Assembly: GCA_030691775.1 (NCBI GenBank)
Contig: JAUYDN010000223.1
Coordinates: 1-7,167 of the forward strand
Direction of reading: 5' to 3'
Length of the DNA: 7,167 nt
Source of the DNA: Dehalococcoidia bacterium
Lineage (GTDB): Bacteria; Chloroflexota; Dehalococcoidia; Dehalococcoidales; Fen-1064
In this document: one piece after another, positions 1-6,375 of the stretch
Position numbering within the stretch: the first letter of the stretch is position 1
Layout: each line of letters starts with the position of its first letter
Program-made: the position numbers and the translations under genes
The notes under the pieces: model-generated
What the model saw: the letters and a program-made list of their open reading frames with translations, nothing else
What the model was told of the DNA's origin: nothing
The model's database searches: none

Positions 1-115
1 GTCTCCGAAATAACTTGACAATTACACATGGAGTGTGGTGCCACGGACGAAATATAAAAATGATGGTTGCAAAGGGTGGGAAAGCAAGATGACTGCCAAC
101 TTGCACAAGGGAGTC

Positions 116-137
116 GAGAGGGGCGTCAGCCCCTCTC
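116..137. repeat. Perfect 9-bp hairpin with GTCA loop
   Basis: GAGAGGGGC (116-124) is the exact reverse complement of GCCCCTCTC (129-137), separated by a four-base loop. It is GC-rich and would be very stable as RNA or cruciform. It is not followed by T-rich sequence in either direction, so it does not look like a rho-independent terminator. It directly precedes the larger palindromic element and is probably part of the same repeat cluster. Confidence 0.75.
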
Positions 138-149
138 AAAATAGTTCTT

Positions 150-326
150 CCCCTTCTCTGCGGAGAAGGGCTTTGCCTCAAAAGTCGAGTAGCCTTGTCA
201 CCCTGAGCGTAGCGAAGGGTCTCCGTGCCTACTGAGTAGGTGCTGGAGATTCTTCGTTCTCCCGATGCTTCATACCGAAACATCGGGACTCAGAATGACA
301 TTTAAGGCAAAGCCGCGGAGAAGGGG
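150..326. repeat. Nested palindromic repeat element (REP/MITE-like)
   Basis: The outer arms are inverted repeats. CCCCTTCTCTGCGG (150-163) pairs with 313-326 at 13 of 14 positions, and GGCTTTGCCT (169-178) pairs exactly with AGGCAAAGCC (305-314). The left arm carries a 7-base insertion (164-170) that itself makes an 8-bp hairpin (151-158 with 163-170). Inside, an inner unit at 196-300 has ends TGTCACCCTGAG and CTCAGAATGACA, inverted at 10 of 12 positions. It also contains the hairpin TCCCGATG/CATCGGGA (260-267 with 281-288) and a small CCTAC/GTAGG hairpin near 229-239. The inner sequence resembles dispersed intergenic repeats that I recall from Dehalococcoidia and some other bacteria. It encodes no transposase, so if mobile it would have to be moved in trans. 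Family assignment is by recollection, not by search. Confidence 0.65.
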
Positions 327-336
327 CAAGAGCCTG

Positions 337-355
337 CCCCGCACTTGATGCGGGG
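337..355. repeat. 7-bp GC hairpin, CCCCGCA/TGCGGGG
   Basis: CCCCGCA (337-343) and TGCGGGG (349-355) are perfect inverted repeats around a five-base CTTGA loop. It lies 10 bp from the outer arm of the nested element at 150-326. Hairpins of this CCCCGCACTTGATGCGGGG type are common dispersed intergenic repeats in bacterial genomes (recollection). There is no adjoining T-run, so a terminator role is not supported. Confidence 0.65.
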
Positions 356-391
356 GGATGAGGCGCTGTGTAAGAACTGGCATCTTTTACC

Positions 392-409
392 TGTACTTGG
401 CCAGGTACA
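392..409. repeat. 18-bp near-palindrome downstream of the operon
   Basis: The sequence TGTACTTGGCCAGGTACA reads almost the same on both strands. Only the T/G pair at 397/404 breaks the DNA symmetry, and as plus-strand RNA that pair would be a G-U wobble. It lies about 60 bp beyond the stop codon of the response regulator. It could be a dimeric protein binding site or a 3' RNA hairpin. The lack of a following T-run on either strand argues against a classical terminator. Confidence 0.4.
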
Positions 410-468
410 AGTATTCAGAATTGTAAAGCTGTTATTGAGACACTCCACTAATAGCGTCCCTTTGCTGT

Positions 469-1164
469 TTATTCTTTTACTTCCATCTTGTAGCCTACTC
501 CCCCAACCGTAACAATATAATCCGTAGCAGGGTCTTTACTTTTAAACTTGGCACGCAAACGGTTTGAAAAAACATGCAGGTACTCACGCTCATCCCGGTA
601 TTCTTGCCCCCAGACCCTTTGCAACAGGTCGGAATAGGTCAACACCTTCCCCTGGTTTAAGGCAAGCTCCTTGAGCAGAGCGTATTCTGTAGGCGTAAGT
701 TTGACCTCCTGCCCGTCAACCGCAACACGCCGCTCGGAAAAATTTATTTCCAGTTTACCGCAGGTAAAAAGCGGCAGAACACCCTGTGTACGCGTTAACT
801 GCGTACGGCGGAGCACAGCACGTACCCGTGCCATCAACTCATTCACACCAAAAGGCTTGGCGATGTAGTCGTCCGCGCCCGTATCCAGGCATTTCACTTT
901 ATCCCGCTCATCGCCGCGCGCTGTCAGCATAATGATAGGAATCTGCGACCATTCCCGCAGGCGCTGGCACACCTCGAACCCATCCATTGCCGGCATCATG
1001 ATGTCGAGTAAAATCAGGTCGGGCATCTCTTTTTCCACCGCAGTGATTCCGTCTTTGCCGTTCATCGCCACAATTGTCTCATAATCATTGGCTTGCAGGT
1101 TCGCCCTGACAAACTTGACGATTACCGGGTCATCATCGACAATGAGTATCTTCACATTCGGCAT
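469..1164 (-). CDS. OmpR/PhoB-family response regulator
   Basis: This is a DNA-binding response regulator of 231 residues, the usual length for the family, and the likely transcriptional output of the operon. The N-terminal receiver domain (about 4-118) has the acidic pair D10/D11, phospho-acceptor D54 in LLDIMMP, switch T81 and conserved K103 in AKPF. The C-terminal winged-helix domain (about 133-229) shows the family hallmarks LTPTEYALL (156-164), the VWG motif (184-186), a recognition helix near 194-207 and the wing VGGVGYKM (220-227). The shape of this C-terminus recalls KdpE-type regulators, but no kdp genes are present, so no symbol is given. I chose the ATG at 1164. It lies one base after the stop of the upstream receiver gene (TGA-A-ATG), which suggests translational coupling, and the protein then begins just before the receiver fold. 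A TTG start at 1200 would add 12 unconserved residues and lacks a good Shine-Dalgarno site. Confidence 0.93.
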   Translation of the reverse strand: MPNVKILIVDDDPVIVKFVRANLQANDYETIVAMNGKDGITAVEKEMPDLILLDIMMPAMDGFEVCQRLREWSQIPIIMLTARGDERDKVKCLDTGADDYIAKPFGVNELMARVRAVLRRTQLTRTQGVLPLFTCGKLEINFSERRVAVDGQEVKLTPTEYALLKELALNQGKVLTYSDLLQRVWGQEYRDEREYLHVFSNRLRAKFKSKDPATDYIVTVGGVGYKMEVKE

Positions 1165-1165
1165 T

Positions 1166-1543
1166 TCATCCGCTCTTTTTGTTTGAATGTACTTTCCCAA
1201 CCTGGTCTAATAATTCCTGAACATCAAATGGTTTGGCAAGGAAACCGGTAACACCGGTAGTTTTCATACGCGCTTCTTCGGTACTTTTCAAAAAAGCGGT
1301 CATAATAATCACGGGAATATCCTTCAAGTTTGGCCTCGAATTGAGAATATTCAATACCTCCCAGCCTGATATACCGGGCATCTTGATATCGAGGAGAACG
1401 AGGTCGGGTTTTTCCCGTTCCATCAGCGCAAGACCTTCTTCACCGTTAGACGCCGTGATAACCTCGTAACCACTGGCGGTGAGATTAACCTGCAGGATTT
1501 TCCTGAGGTTCTCCTCGTTATCGATGACGAGAATTTTAGGCAT
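1166..1543 (-). CDS. Stand-alone receiver-domain response regulator
   Basis: This 125-residue protein is a single CheY-like receiver domain with no output domain. D52 in LLDIKMP is the expected phosphorylation site, with T82 and K104 (AKPF) as the switch and conserved lysine. The acidic pocket reads D8-N9-E10 rather than the usual D-D, so metal binding would rely on D8 and possibly E10. Such proteins usually act as phosphorelay intermediates, phosphate sinks or protein-binding switches; which one applies here cannot be read from the sequence. Its ATG overlaps the end of the kinase gene by 8 bp (ATGCCTAA). A plausible AAGGGG ribosome-binding site lies in the last kinase codons, so translation is probably coupled to the kinase. 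It ends one base before the ATG of the OmpR-type regulator. No HPt domain, the usual bridge in relays, is seen in the window. Confidence 0.92.
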   Translation of the reverse strand: MPKILVIDNEENLRKILQVNLTASGYEVITASNGEEGLALMEREKPDLVLLDIKMPGISGWEVLNILNSRPNLKDIPVIIMTAFLKSTEEARMKTTGVTGFLAKPFDVQELLDQVGKVHSNKKSG

Positions 1544-4500
1544 CCACTACCCCTTTCTGGGCCGGCAAGCTGAAGCTGAACTTAGAGCCTTTACCTGATT
1601 TGCTCTCGACCCAGATTTTTCCGCCGTGGTTCTCCACGATACCGCGGCAGATAGATAGTCCCAACCCGGTACCCCCTTTCCGCCCCGCGACAATACTTTC
1701 CACCTGCACGAACCGGTCGAAGATTTTTTCCAGGTACGCTACTGGTATTCCTTCGCCACGGTCGGTAACGCTGATGATAACCTCTCCTTCGCCCGCGTAC
1801 GCGGATATAGTAATCACACTGCCCGCCGGTGAATGCTTGACGGCATTATCCACCAGGTTGCTGATAACCTGCCCGATGCGCATCTCATCCACGTATAGTC
1901 TGGGTAAATTCTCCCCGGTAACATATTCCAGGCGGTGCCGTGAAGCCAGACTGCTGAGCCGACCGTATACGGCACTGAAAATGTCCTCGACATTATATTC
2001 CGCACGTTTTAACGACATCGATATGGCTTCGAGACGGGACATATCGAGCAAATCGTTGATGAGGCGCGTCAGACGGTCGGTCTCCTGGTCGATGGTCTGT
2101 AAAAAGTCTGTCCTTTCCGCCTTTCTCCACTGCACATCGTCACGCAGAAGTGTGGACGTAAAGCCCTTGATTGCCGCCAGGGGGGTGCGCAGTTCATGGG
2201 AAACATTTGCCAGGAACTCACTGCGTACACGGTCAAGTTCCTTCAACACCTCAAGCTCGCGAATCTTTTCCTCCGCCTGGCGGTGTTCCGTGATATCGTT
2301 ATACAAAAGTTGAGTGTGACTTTCACCACCCCACAACACCACCTTGCGAAAAACCTGTAAATGCCTGATTTCACCGTCCTTGCGTCTGATGCCTACTTCG
2401 TAGTTGTCCGTGGTTTTTTCGCCCTTTCTTCTTTTTTCCCGTCTTTCTACGACTTCTCGGTAGCCGTCCGGAGTATAGCGCTGTTCCAGTGTCGTTGCCT
2501 CAAGTTCCTGCATACTTTCATAGCCGAAGATATTGAGAAGGGCCTGATTGACATACAGCGTTTCGCCGTCGGTATGTACAACACGGATTCCGAGGGGAGA
2601 GTTGTTCAGTGAGTTACGGAAGTTCTGCTCGCTTTCTCTCAAGGTTTGTTCTGCATTCTTCTGTTCGGTGATATCGCGCCCATACAGATTAACGTAATCC
2701 CTCCCTTTTATCGGGACTAACGAGAGAGAGTAAGTGTGTCCGTTGAAGGTTATTTCAGTAATGGAGGTGGACTGCGAGGAAATCACCTCTGCCACCTTAT
2801 CGCACCACTCGACCGGCATTCTTTCGCCCTGGTACCGATTCCAAAACGCCTGTAAAGGTGTGCTCGCCCCGTTGGCATACAGAATTACACCCCGTTTATC
2901 AATACGCATAACCGGGTTGGGGTTTTCCAGGGGAAACCTGGCAAGCATCTCCCTTTCTTGTTCCAGTTTCTTTCGCGCTGTGACATTATCAAATACGGCG
3001 ATAAAATATCCGCTTCCCGGGCTGTATACGGTAATCGAAAACCAACGTTCCAGTTGTCCGAGGTATGTCTCGAACTGTTCCGGGTTGCCGGTCGATGCCA
3101 CCCTTCCATAGATTTCAAAAAGTTCCGGGTTCGATTCCTGTATACCCGGTATCACCTCGCTAACTTTTTTACCAGCCACATTCTCGAGGCCAGTTAGATG
3201 TTCGAAGGCGCTATTGACAGCCAGGTAGATGAAATCCTTCGGCAGTCCGTCTTCAAAAATCATCCTGCAATAAGCAAAACCTTCCAGCATGTTTTCAAAC
3301 AGTGACCGATAACGCTTCTCGCTCTCTTCAAGTGCTCTCTCAGACTTCTTTCGTTCCGTAACATCGTTACAGACCAGCTGAAACTGCTTTTCCCCGTTCC
3401 ACACCACTTGCTTTTGAAAGACCTCTATATTTCGTATCGAACCATCTTTGCGGACGATGGACACTTCGTACGAAGCAGGACCTGTTTCGCCACGCTGTCT
3501 CTGTTCCCGCCGTTCCAGTGCCAGAATACGGCTTTCCGGCGTGTAACGGTCGATGAGGATGACTTTCTCGAACTCTTCGATGCTTCCGAAGCCGAAAATG
3601 TTTAAAAGAGCCTGGTTGACATAGAGGTTTTCGCCTTGGGCATTTACGATGCGTATTCCAAGCGGTGATTCGATGAGCGACGAACGGAAGTTCTGCTCCG
3701 AGTCTCGGAGCGCTTCTTCAGTTTTCTTGAGTTCAGTGACGTCTATAAGCATTCCAGAGATAATATCGCCCTGGAGGACCACATTCAGGATACCGTTTTT
3801 TGTTTCTCCTGTTTTGGTGAGTAATTCAAACTCAAAGTTGTTGACCTTTCCCTCTTTAGTGAGCGTCTGAATCAATAATGCCCAGTCATCCGGGTTCTTG
3901 TACCTTGTCAACGCACCACTGGCTATTATTTCTTCAACCGAGTCAAAGCCCAGGATGCTAACCAGCGCGTCATTTACATAGATGATATCCCCTTTGAGAT
4001 TGGTTCTAAATACTCCAACGGTGGCGTTATCCACGAGGGTCCGGTACTTCTCCTCCGAAAGGCGCAATGCTTCCTCAGCCTGCTTGCGCTCGGTCAGGTC
4101 CTTTGTTACTTTAGAAAAGCCATAAGGGTTCCCGGCTTCGTCTCTCAAGGCTGTCATGACGTCATTAGCCCAGAATCGCGAGCCGTCCTTACGCACCCGC
4201 CAGCCTTCATCTTCAAAGTGCCCTTCTGCAGCAGCTACTTTCAATCCATACGCAGGTTTACCTTGCTGGACGTCTTGAGCAGGGTAAAAGAGAGAGAAAT
4301 GCTTGCCAATAATCTCCTTTGCTTTGTAACCATTAATGCGTTCAGCACCCGTATTCCAGGTGGTTACATATCCATCAGGGTCAAGCATAATAATCGCGTA
4401 TTCTTTGACCCCCTCCACCATCAGCCGAAAACGTTCTTCTGATTTTCTCAGTGCTTCGCGCTGACGTATTTTCTGGATACCCAGGCAAATATCCCCTGCC

Positions 4501-5762
4501 AGCTCCGCAAACATCTCAATCTCAGTGTCATCAAAGGCATCCGCTTTCGCGGAGTAAACGTTCAGCGTGCCGATTACCCTGTTCTCAACCTTCAGCGGCA
4601 GAGCCGCCGATGAGGCATAGCCACGCAATAGCGCCTGCTCACGCCAGGGGCGGTACCGTTCATCATGAGCGATATCCTGCATTATTGCCGGGCGCTTTGT
4701 TTTTATTGCCGTACCGGTTGGACCTTGCCCGTACTCCGAATCGTCCCACGTAATCTTGATAGAAGATAAATACCCCTCCTCGAAACCTGACTGAGCTACC
4801 GTCAAAATTTCATATGAGCCTTCCTGAATAAAGCCGAACCACGCAATTTTGTAGTTGCTACCATCAACAAGGATTTCACACGCCCTTTGGAGCAATTCCG
4901 ACTCGTTGTTAGTCTGTGCAATCAGCTGGTTAATGTTTCGAATCGTCAGGAGTATTGGGTACGTATGGGTAAGCTTTACTTCGGCTTTTACACGCTCGGA
5001 GATTTCGGTCCTAAGAGAAGAAACTGTCTTCAAATACCCGTAAACAACAAACCCCATTACAAGCAAATAGGCTAATAGGCGCACCAGATGCCAAAGCCAC
5101 CATGTGTCATTCCAGATTGCTGAATAAGGGAACATTAACGAAGACACACCGAACAGCAGGGCTATGGAGGAGAAAAGATAATGCTCTGTCTTGGTGGAAC
5201 GGTGGAAATCAAGGAGAAAACGTCCTCCGGCAGCGATGAAGAAGACACCAGAAAGGAGATTCAGTATTATGGCAGTGGTAGTAAATTCCCCGTCCTGCAC
5301 CATTACGGGCAATGTTCCGCGAAATAACAATGTCCAGATTCCAAATAGCGTAGAACCTGCAACAACAGTCCAGGGAAGCCATTTTCTCATAGACCTGTAT
5401 CGGTGGGATTCCGGCAACCAGACGAGAGCGAACCAAAAACCGGCAACGAACACCGCCATTGTGTGGAGCAGAACAAATCCGTGTCCGGGCTGGGTAACCG
5501 CGTGGAAACCGTCCAGTATGCCTCCCCCAAAAAGTCCTATGGATACCCAGAACAGCCGCCTGTCATTCTCATAAAAATGCCTCCGGAGTAGTACAATTGC
5601 CATCAGGATTGCAGCCAGCGCTCCTATAACTTCCATCGTGGAATGGAGTGGCTCATACTGCCAGAGAAAGGGGGTCCACAGGATATGCATTGTTCCCGCA
5701 ATAAGTAAGGTGAGTATTAAAACCAAGGCTATGTAGAACAGTAGCCGCTTGTCTTTCATCAT
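1536..5762 (-). CDS. Membrane sensor histidine kinase: MASE3-like, GAF, six PAS, HisKA, HATPase_c
   Basis: The 1408-residue protein is an inner-membrane sensor kinase that autophosphorylates and passes phosphate to receiver proteins. About eight hydrophobic helices lie at 6-28, 42-60, 69-90, 94-116, 129-148, 162-182, 197-215 and 224-245. Residues H40, E44 and D84-x-x-H87 resemble the MASE3 membrane sensor family (tentative). A GAF domain follows at about 282-432. Six PAS domains lie at about 441-560, 568-680, 688-805, 815-932, 938-1034 and 1043-1161, most ending in the familiar D-[IVL]-T-[EA] motif. The HisKA domain has phospho-acceptor H1189 in VSHELRTP. The HATPase_c domain shows the N box (N1302, N1306), G1 box DRGEGIP (1334-1340), F box (about 1347-1351) and G2 box GGTGLGLS (1363-1370). 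There is no C-terminal receiver. The ATG at 5762 was chosen because GGGAGG lies 8 bases upstream; a longer GTG/ATG start at 5825/5822 is possible but weaker. The ligand is unknown. Confidence 0.93.
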   Translation of the reverse strand: MMKDKRLLFYIALVLILTLLIAGTMHILWTPFLWQYEPLHSTMEVIGALAAILMAIVLLRRHFYENDRRLFWVSIGLFGGGILDGFHAVTQPGHGFVLLHTMAVFVAGFWFALVWLPESHRYRSMRKWLPWTVVAGSTLFGIWTLLFRGTLPVMVQDGEFTTTAIILNLLSGVFFIAAGGRFLLDFHRSTKTEHYLFSSIALLFGVSSLMFPYSAIWNDTWWLWHLVRLLAYLLVMGFVVYGYLKTVSSLRTEISERVKAEVKLTHTYPILLTIRNINQLIAQTNNESELLQRACEILVDGSNYKIAWFGFIQEGSYEILTVAQSGFEEGYLSSIKITWDDSEYGQGPTGTAIKTKRPAIMQDIAHDERYRPWREQALLRGYASSAALPLKVENRVIGTLNVYSAKADAFDDTEIEMFAELAGDICLGIQKIRQREALRKSEERFRLMVEGVKEYAIIMLDPDGYVTTWNTGAERINGYKAKEIIGKHFSLFYPAQDVQQGKPAYGLKVAAAEGHFEDEGWRVRKDGSRFWANDVMTALRDEAGNPYGFSKVTKDLTERKQAEEALRLSEEKYRTLVDNATVGVFRTNLKGDIIYVNDALVSILGFDSVEEIIASGALTRYKNPDDWALLIQTLTKEGKVNNFEFELLTKTGETKNGILNVVLQGDIISGMLIDVTELKKTEEALRDSEQNFRSSLIESPLGIRIVNAQGENLYVNQALLNIFGFGSIEEFEKVILIDRYTPESRILALERREQRQRGETGPASYEVSIVRKDGSIRNIEVFQKQVVWNGEKQFQLVCNDVTERKKSERALEESEKRYRSLFENMLEGFAYCRMIFEDGLPKDFIYLAVNSAFEHLTGLENVAGKKVSEVIPGIQESNPELFEIYGRVASTGNPEQFETYLGQLERWFSITVYSPGSGYFIAVFDNVTARKKLEQEREMLARFPLENPNPVMRIDKRGVILYANGASTPLQAFWNRYQGERMPVEWCDKVAEVISSQSTSITEITFNGHTYSLSLVPIKGRDYVNLYGRDITEQKNAEQTLRESEQNFRNSLNNSPLGIRVVHTDGETLYVNQALLNIFGYESMQELEATTLEQRYTPDGYREVVERREKRRKGEKTTDNYEVGIRRKDGEIRHLQVFRKVVLWGGESHTQLLYNDITEHRQAEEKIRELEVLKELDRVRSEFLANVSHELRTPLAAIKGFTSTLLRDDVQWRKAERTDFLQTIDQETDRLTRLINDLLDMSRLEAISMSLKRAEYNVEDIFSAVYGRLSSLASRHRLEYVTGENLPRLYVDEMRIGQVISNLVDNAVKHSPAGSVITISAYAGEGEVIISVTDRGEGIPVAYLEKIFDRFVQVESIVAGRKGGTGLGLSICRGIVENHGGKIWVESKSGKGSKFSFSLPAQKGVVDA
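2280..2636 (-). repeat. PAS6 copy of an internal PAS duplication
   Basis: This segment encodes kinase residues about 1043-1161. It is a close paralogue of the PAS domain encoded at 3348-3701: hand alignment gives about 67 identical residues of roughly 116. Shared blocks include SEQNFR, SPLGIR, LYVNQALLNIFG, RYTP, RKDG and NDxTE. At DNA level identity is patchy (for example CGGAAGTTCTGCTC is shared exactly), so the duplication is not recent. This copy directly precedes the HisKA domain. Confidence 0.8.
3348..3701 (-). repeat. PAS3 copy of an internal PAS duplication
   Basis: This segment encodes kinase residues about 688-805 and is the partner of the PAS domain encoded at 2280-2636, sharing the blocks SEQNFR, SPLGIR and LYVNQALLNIFG. 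Two unrelated PAS domains (PAS4 and PAS5) lie between the copies, so this was not a simple adjacent tandem duplication, or later insertions separated them. Confidence 0.8.
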
Positions 5763-5770
5763 CCTGTTAA

Positions 5771-5776
5771 CCTCCC
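5771..5776 (-). promoter_or_regulatory. Ribosome-binding site that fixes the kinase start
   Basis: On the minus strand GGGAGG is followed by the 8-base spacer TTAACAGG and then ATGATG at 5762-5757. This near-ideal site supports the first of these ATGs as the start, over the upstream in-frame GTG (5825) and ATG (5822), which have no comparable site. Confidence 0.75.
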
Positions 5777-5821
5777 GACAGATTCCTGGCGCAGAAAAAC
5801 CTTTCCGTCGGCTTGTCCTCA

Positions 5822-5881
5822 TCACAGCGCCCGCAACTTTTCGATGCAGCGTTTCTTACTCTTGTCATCGTTTTCGGTCAT
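5822..5881 (-). CDS. Possible 19-codon leader peptide (doubtful)
   Basis: A short frame, MTENDDKSKKRCIEKLRAL, begins with ATG at 5881, preceded by a weak GGGTGA at SD distance. Its TGA stop (5824-5822) overlaps an ATG (5822-5820) that is in frame with the kinase, giving a TGATG junction of the kind used in translational coupling. The composition is charged and helix-like, and it resembles the short charged leads seen before PAS domains in some kinases. It could be an upstream regulatory ORF, a decayed remnant, or chance. No homologue is claimed. Confidence 0.15.
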   Translation of the reverse strand: MTENDDKSKKRCIEKLRAL

Positions 5882-6180
5882 TTGTCACCCGGTTACAAAT
5901 GGAAATACGATGTGCCAGAACATATTTTTCAGAGGGAAATGATACGTACGTGCGGAAAGCTTGCCGTTATGAGCGGGTGCGCTGTCTAACGCAATCAAAC
6001 CGTGTTCCAGGTTCCGGGCGTGGCAGGCTAAGGTCAATGGCAGGCTGTCATGTTCTTCACTCCACGAAACATCTGGTCTCTAAATATCTGTCTCACGGGT
6101 TACTGAACTTCTGGAGACTTCAAGTAATCTATTGGTATATTCTGTATCACCTTGCCCAGTACTATGAAAATAGCTTGCTT

Positions 6181-6209
6181 ATCATATACCAAAAGGAACA
6201 AAATGTCAA
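6181..6209 (-). promoter_or_regulatory. Sigma-70-type promoter for the kinase operon
   Basis: Read on the minus strand, TTGACA (6209-6204) and TATGAT (6186-6181) are separated by exactly 17 bp, a near-consensus housekeeping promoter. Transcription would start near 6174 and run toward the kinase. It is the best minus-strand promoter I find in the intergenic region, although it lies about 410 bp from the kinase start codon. The -35 box forms part of the first unit of an 18-bp tandem repeat. Confidence 0.65.
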
Positions 6210-6239
6210 TTGTCTAGTAAGTGTCTTTTGTCTAGTATA
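6204..6239. promoter_or_regulatory. 18-bp tandem direct repeat, candidate operator
   Basis: Two adjacent 18-bp units, 6204-6221 and 6222-6239, match at 14 of 18 positions. Each has TGTC followed seven bases later by TGTCTAGTA, and the 10-mer TTGTCTAGTA occurs at both 6210 and 6228. Direct repeats next to or overlapping a -35 box are typical of OmpR/PhoB-family binding sites. The window encodes such a regulator in the adjacent operon, so autoregulation is a reasonable inference. The site lies about 107-142 bp upstream of the predicted start of the plus-strand lipoprotein transcript and could serve both genes. Confidence 0.5.
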
Positions 6240-6333
6240 TTTTTACACGCACCGTAAATAGTCTCAATTCCCAGTCCACTTTATTATTCACAATTTAGAA
6301 ATGTTTCAAATCCCAAAACCTGAACCGTTAGCG

Positions 6334-6339
6334 TATAAT
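6334..6339 (+). promoter_or_regulatory. -10 box (TATAAT) for the lipoprotein gene
   Basis: A perfect TATAAT lies about 36 bp before the ATG at 6376, giving a leader of about 30 nt with a start near 6346. No good -35 hexamer is seen 16-18 bp upstream (TCCCAA at 17 bp), so the promoter may need an activator. Confidence 0.45.
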
Positions 6340-6375
6340 AGTGTTGTCTCCGCAGGCAATAAAGGAGGATAGCCG

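Larger units (their letters stand above)
1..468. other. Gene-free region with clustered palindromic repeats
   Basis: I find no credible coding sequence here. The only open frame of note, a plus-strand 66-codon frame at 35-235, runs through hairpin repeats and looks like no protein. The interval lies downstream of the minus-strand signalling operon and holds at least four inverted-repeat structures, listed separately. No hairpin is followed by a run of T on either strand, so I cannot name an intrinsic terminator for the operon. A TTGACA hexamer sits at 15-20, but no -10 box lies at the right distance. The first 110 bases show nothing I can interpret. Confidence 0.7.
5763..6375. other. Divergent intergenic region with long kinase leader
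   Basis: This 613-bp stretch separates the minus-strand kinase operon from the plus-strand lipoprotein gene. If the promoter at 6181-6209 is used, the kinase mRNA would have a leader of about 410 nt. Within the leader, TGGCAGGCT is repeated directly at 6021-6029 and 6038-6046, and ATCTGGTCTC (6071-6080) is nearly repeated at 6086-6094. I recognise no known riboswitch or small RNA. A 170-codon plus-strand frame covering 5749-6261 has no protein-like features. Confidence 0.6.

Noticed and set aside
116..137. Hairpin considered as an intrinsic terminator
   Set aside because: The stem is perfect, but neither strand has a T-run after it, and it lies more than 300 bp from the operon's last stop codon.
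35..235. Plus-strand 66-codon open frame
   Set aside because: It runs through hairpin repeats, has no clear ribosome-binding site and has a low-complexity Ser/Arg-rich product; best explained as repeat sequence.
1..468. Possible CRISPR array in the repeat-rich region
   Set aside because: The repeats are inverted and unevenly spaced, with no regular direct repeats and unique spacers.
1165..1200. TTG start at 1200 for the OmpR-type regulator
   Set aside because: It would add 12 residues not typical of the receiver fold and overlap the preceding gene; the ATG at 1164 sits in a coupled stop-start junction.
1600..2313. Long plus-strand frame (237 codons) antisense to the kinase catalytic region
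   Set aside because: It lies wholly opposite a clearly conserved HisKA/HATPase coding region, and its product shows no recognisable domain; a shadow frame.
5749..6261. Plus-strand 170-codon frame across the intergenic region
   Set aside because: It starts inside the kinase gene on the opposite strand, lacks a good SD, and its composition looks random; it also covers the promoter signals.
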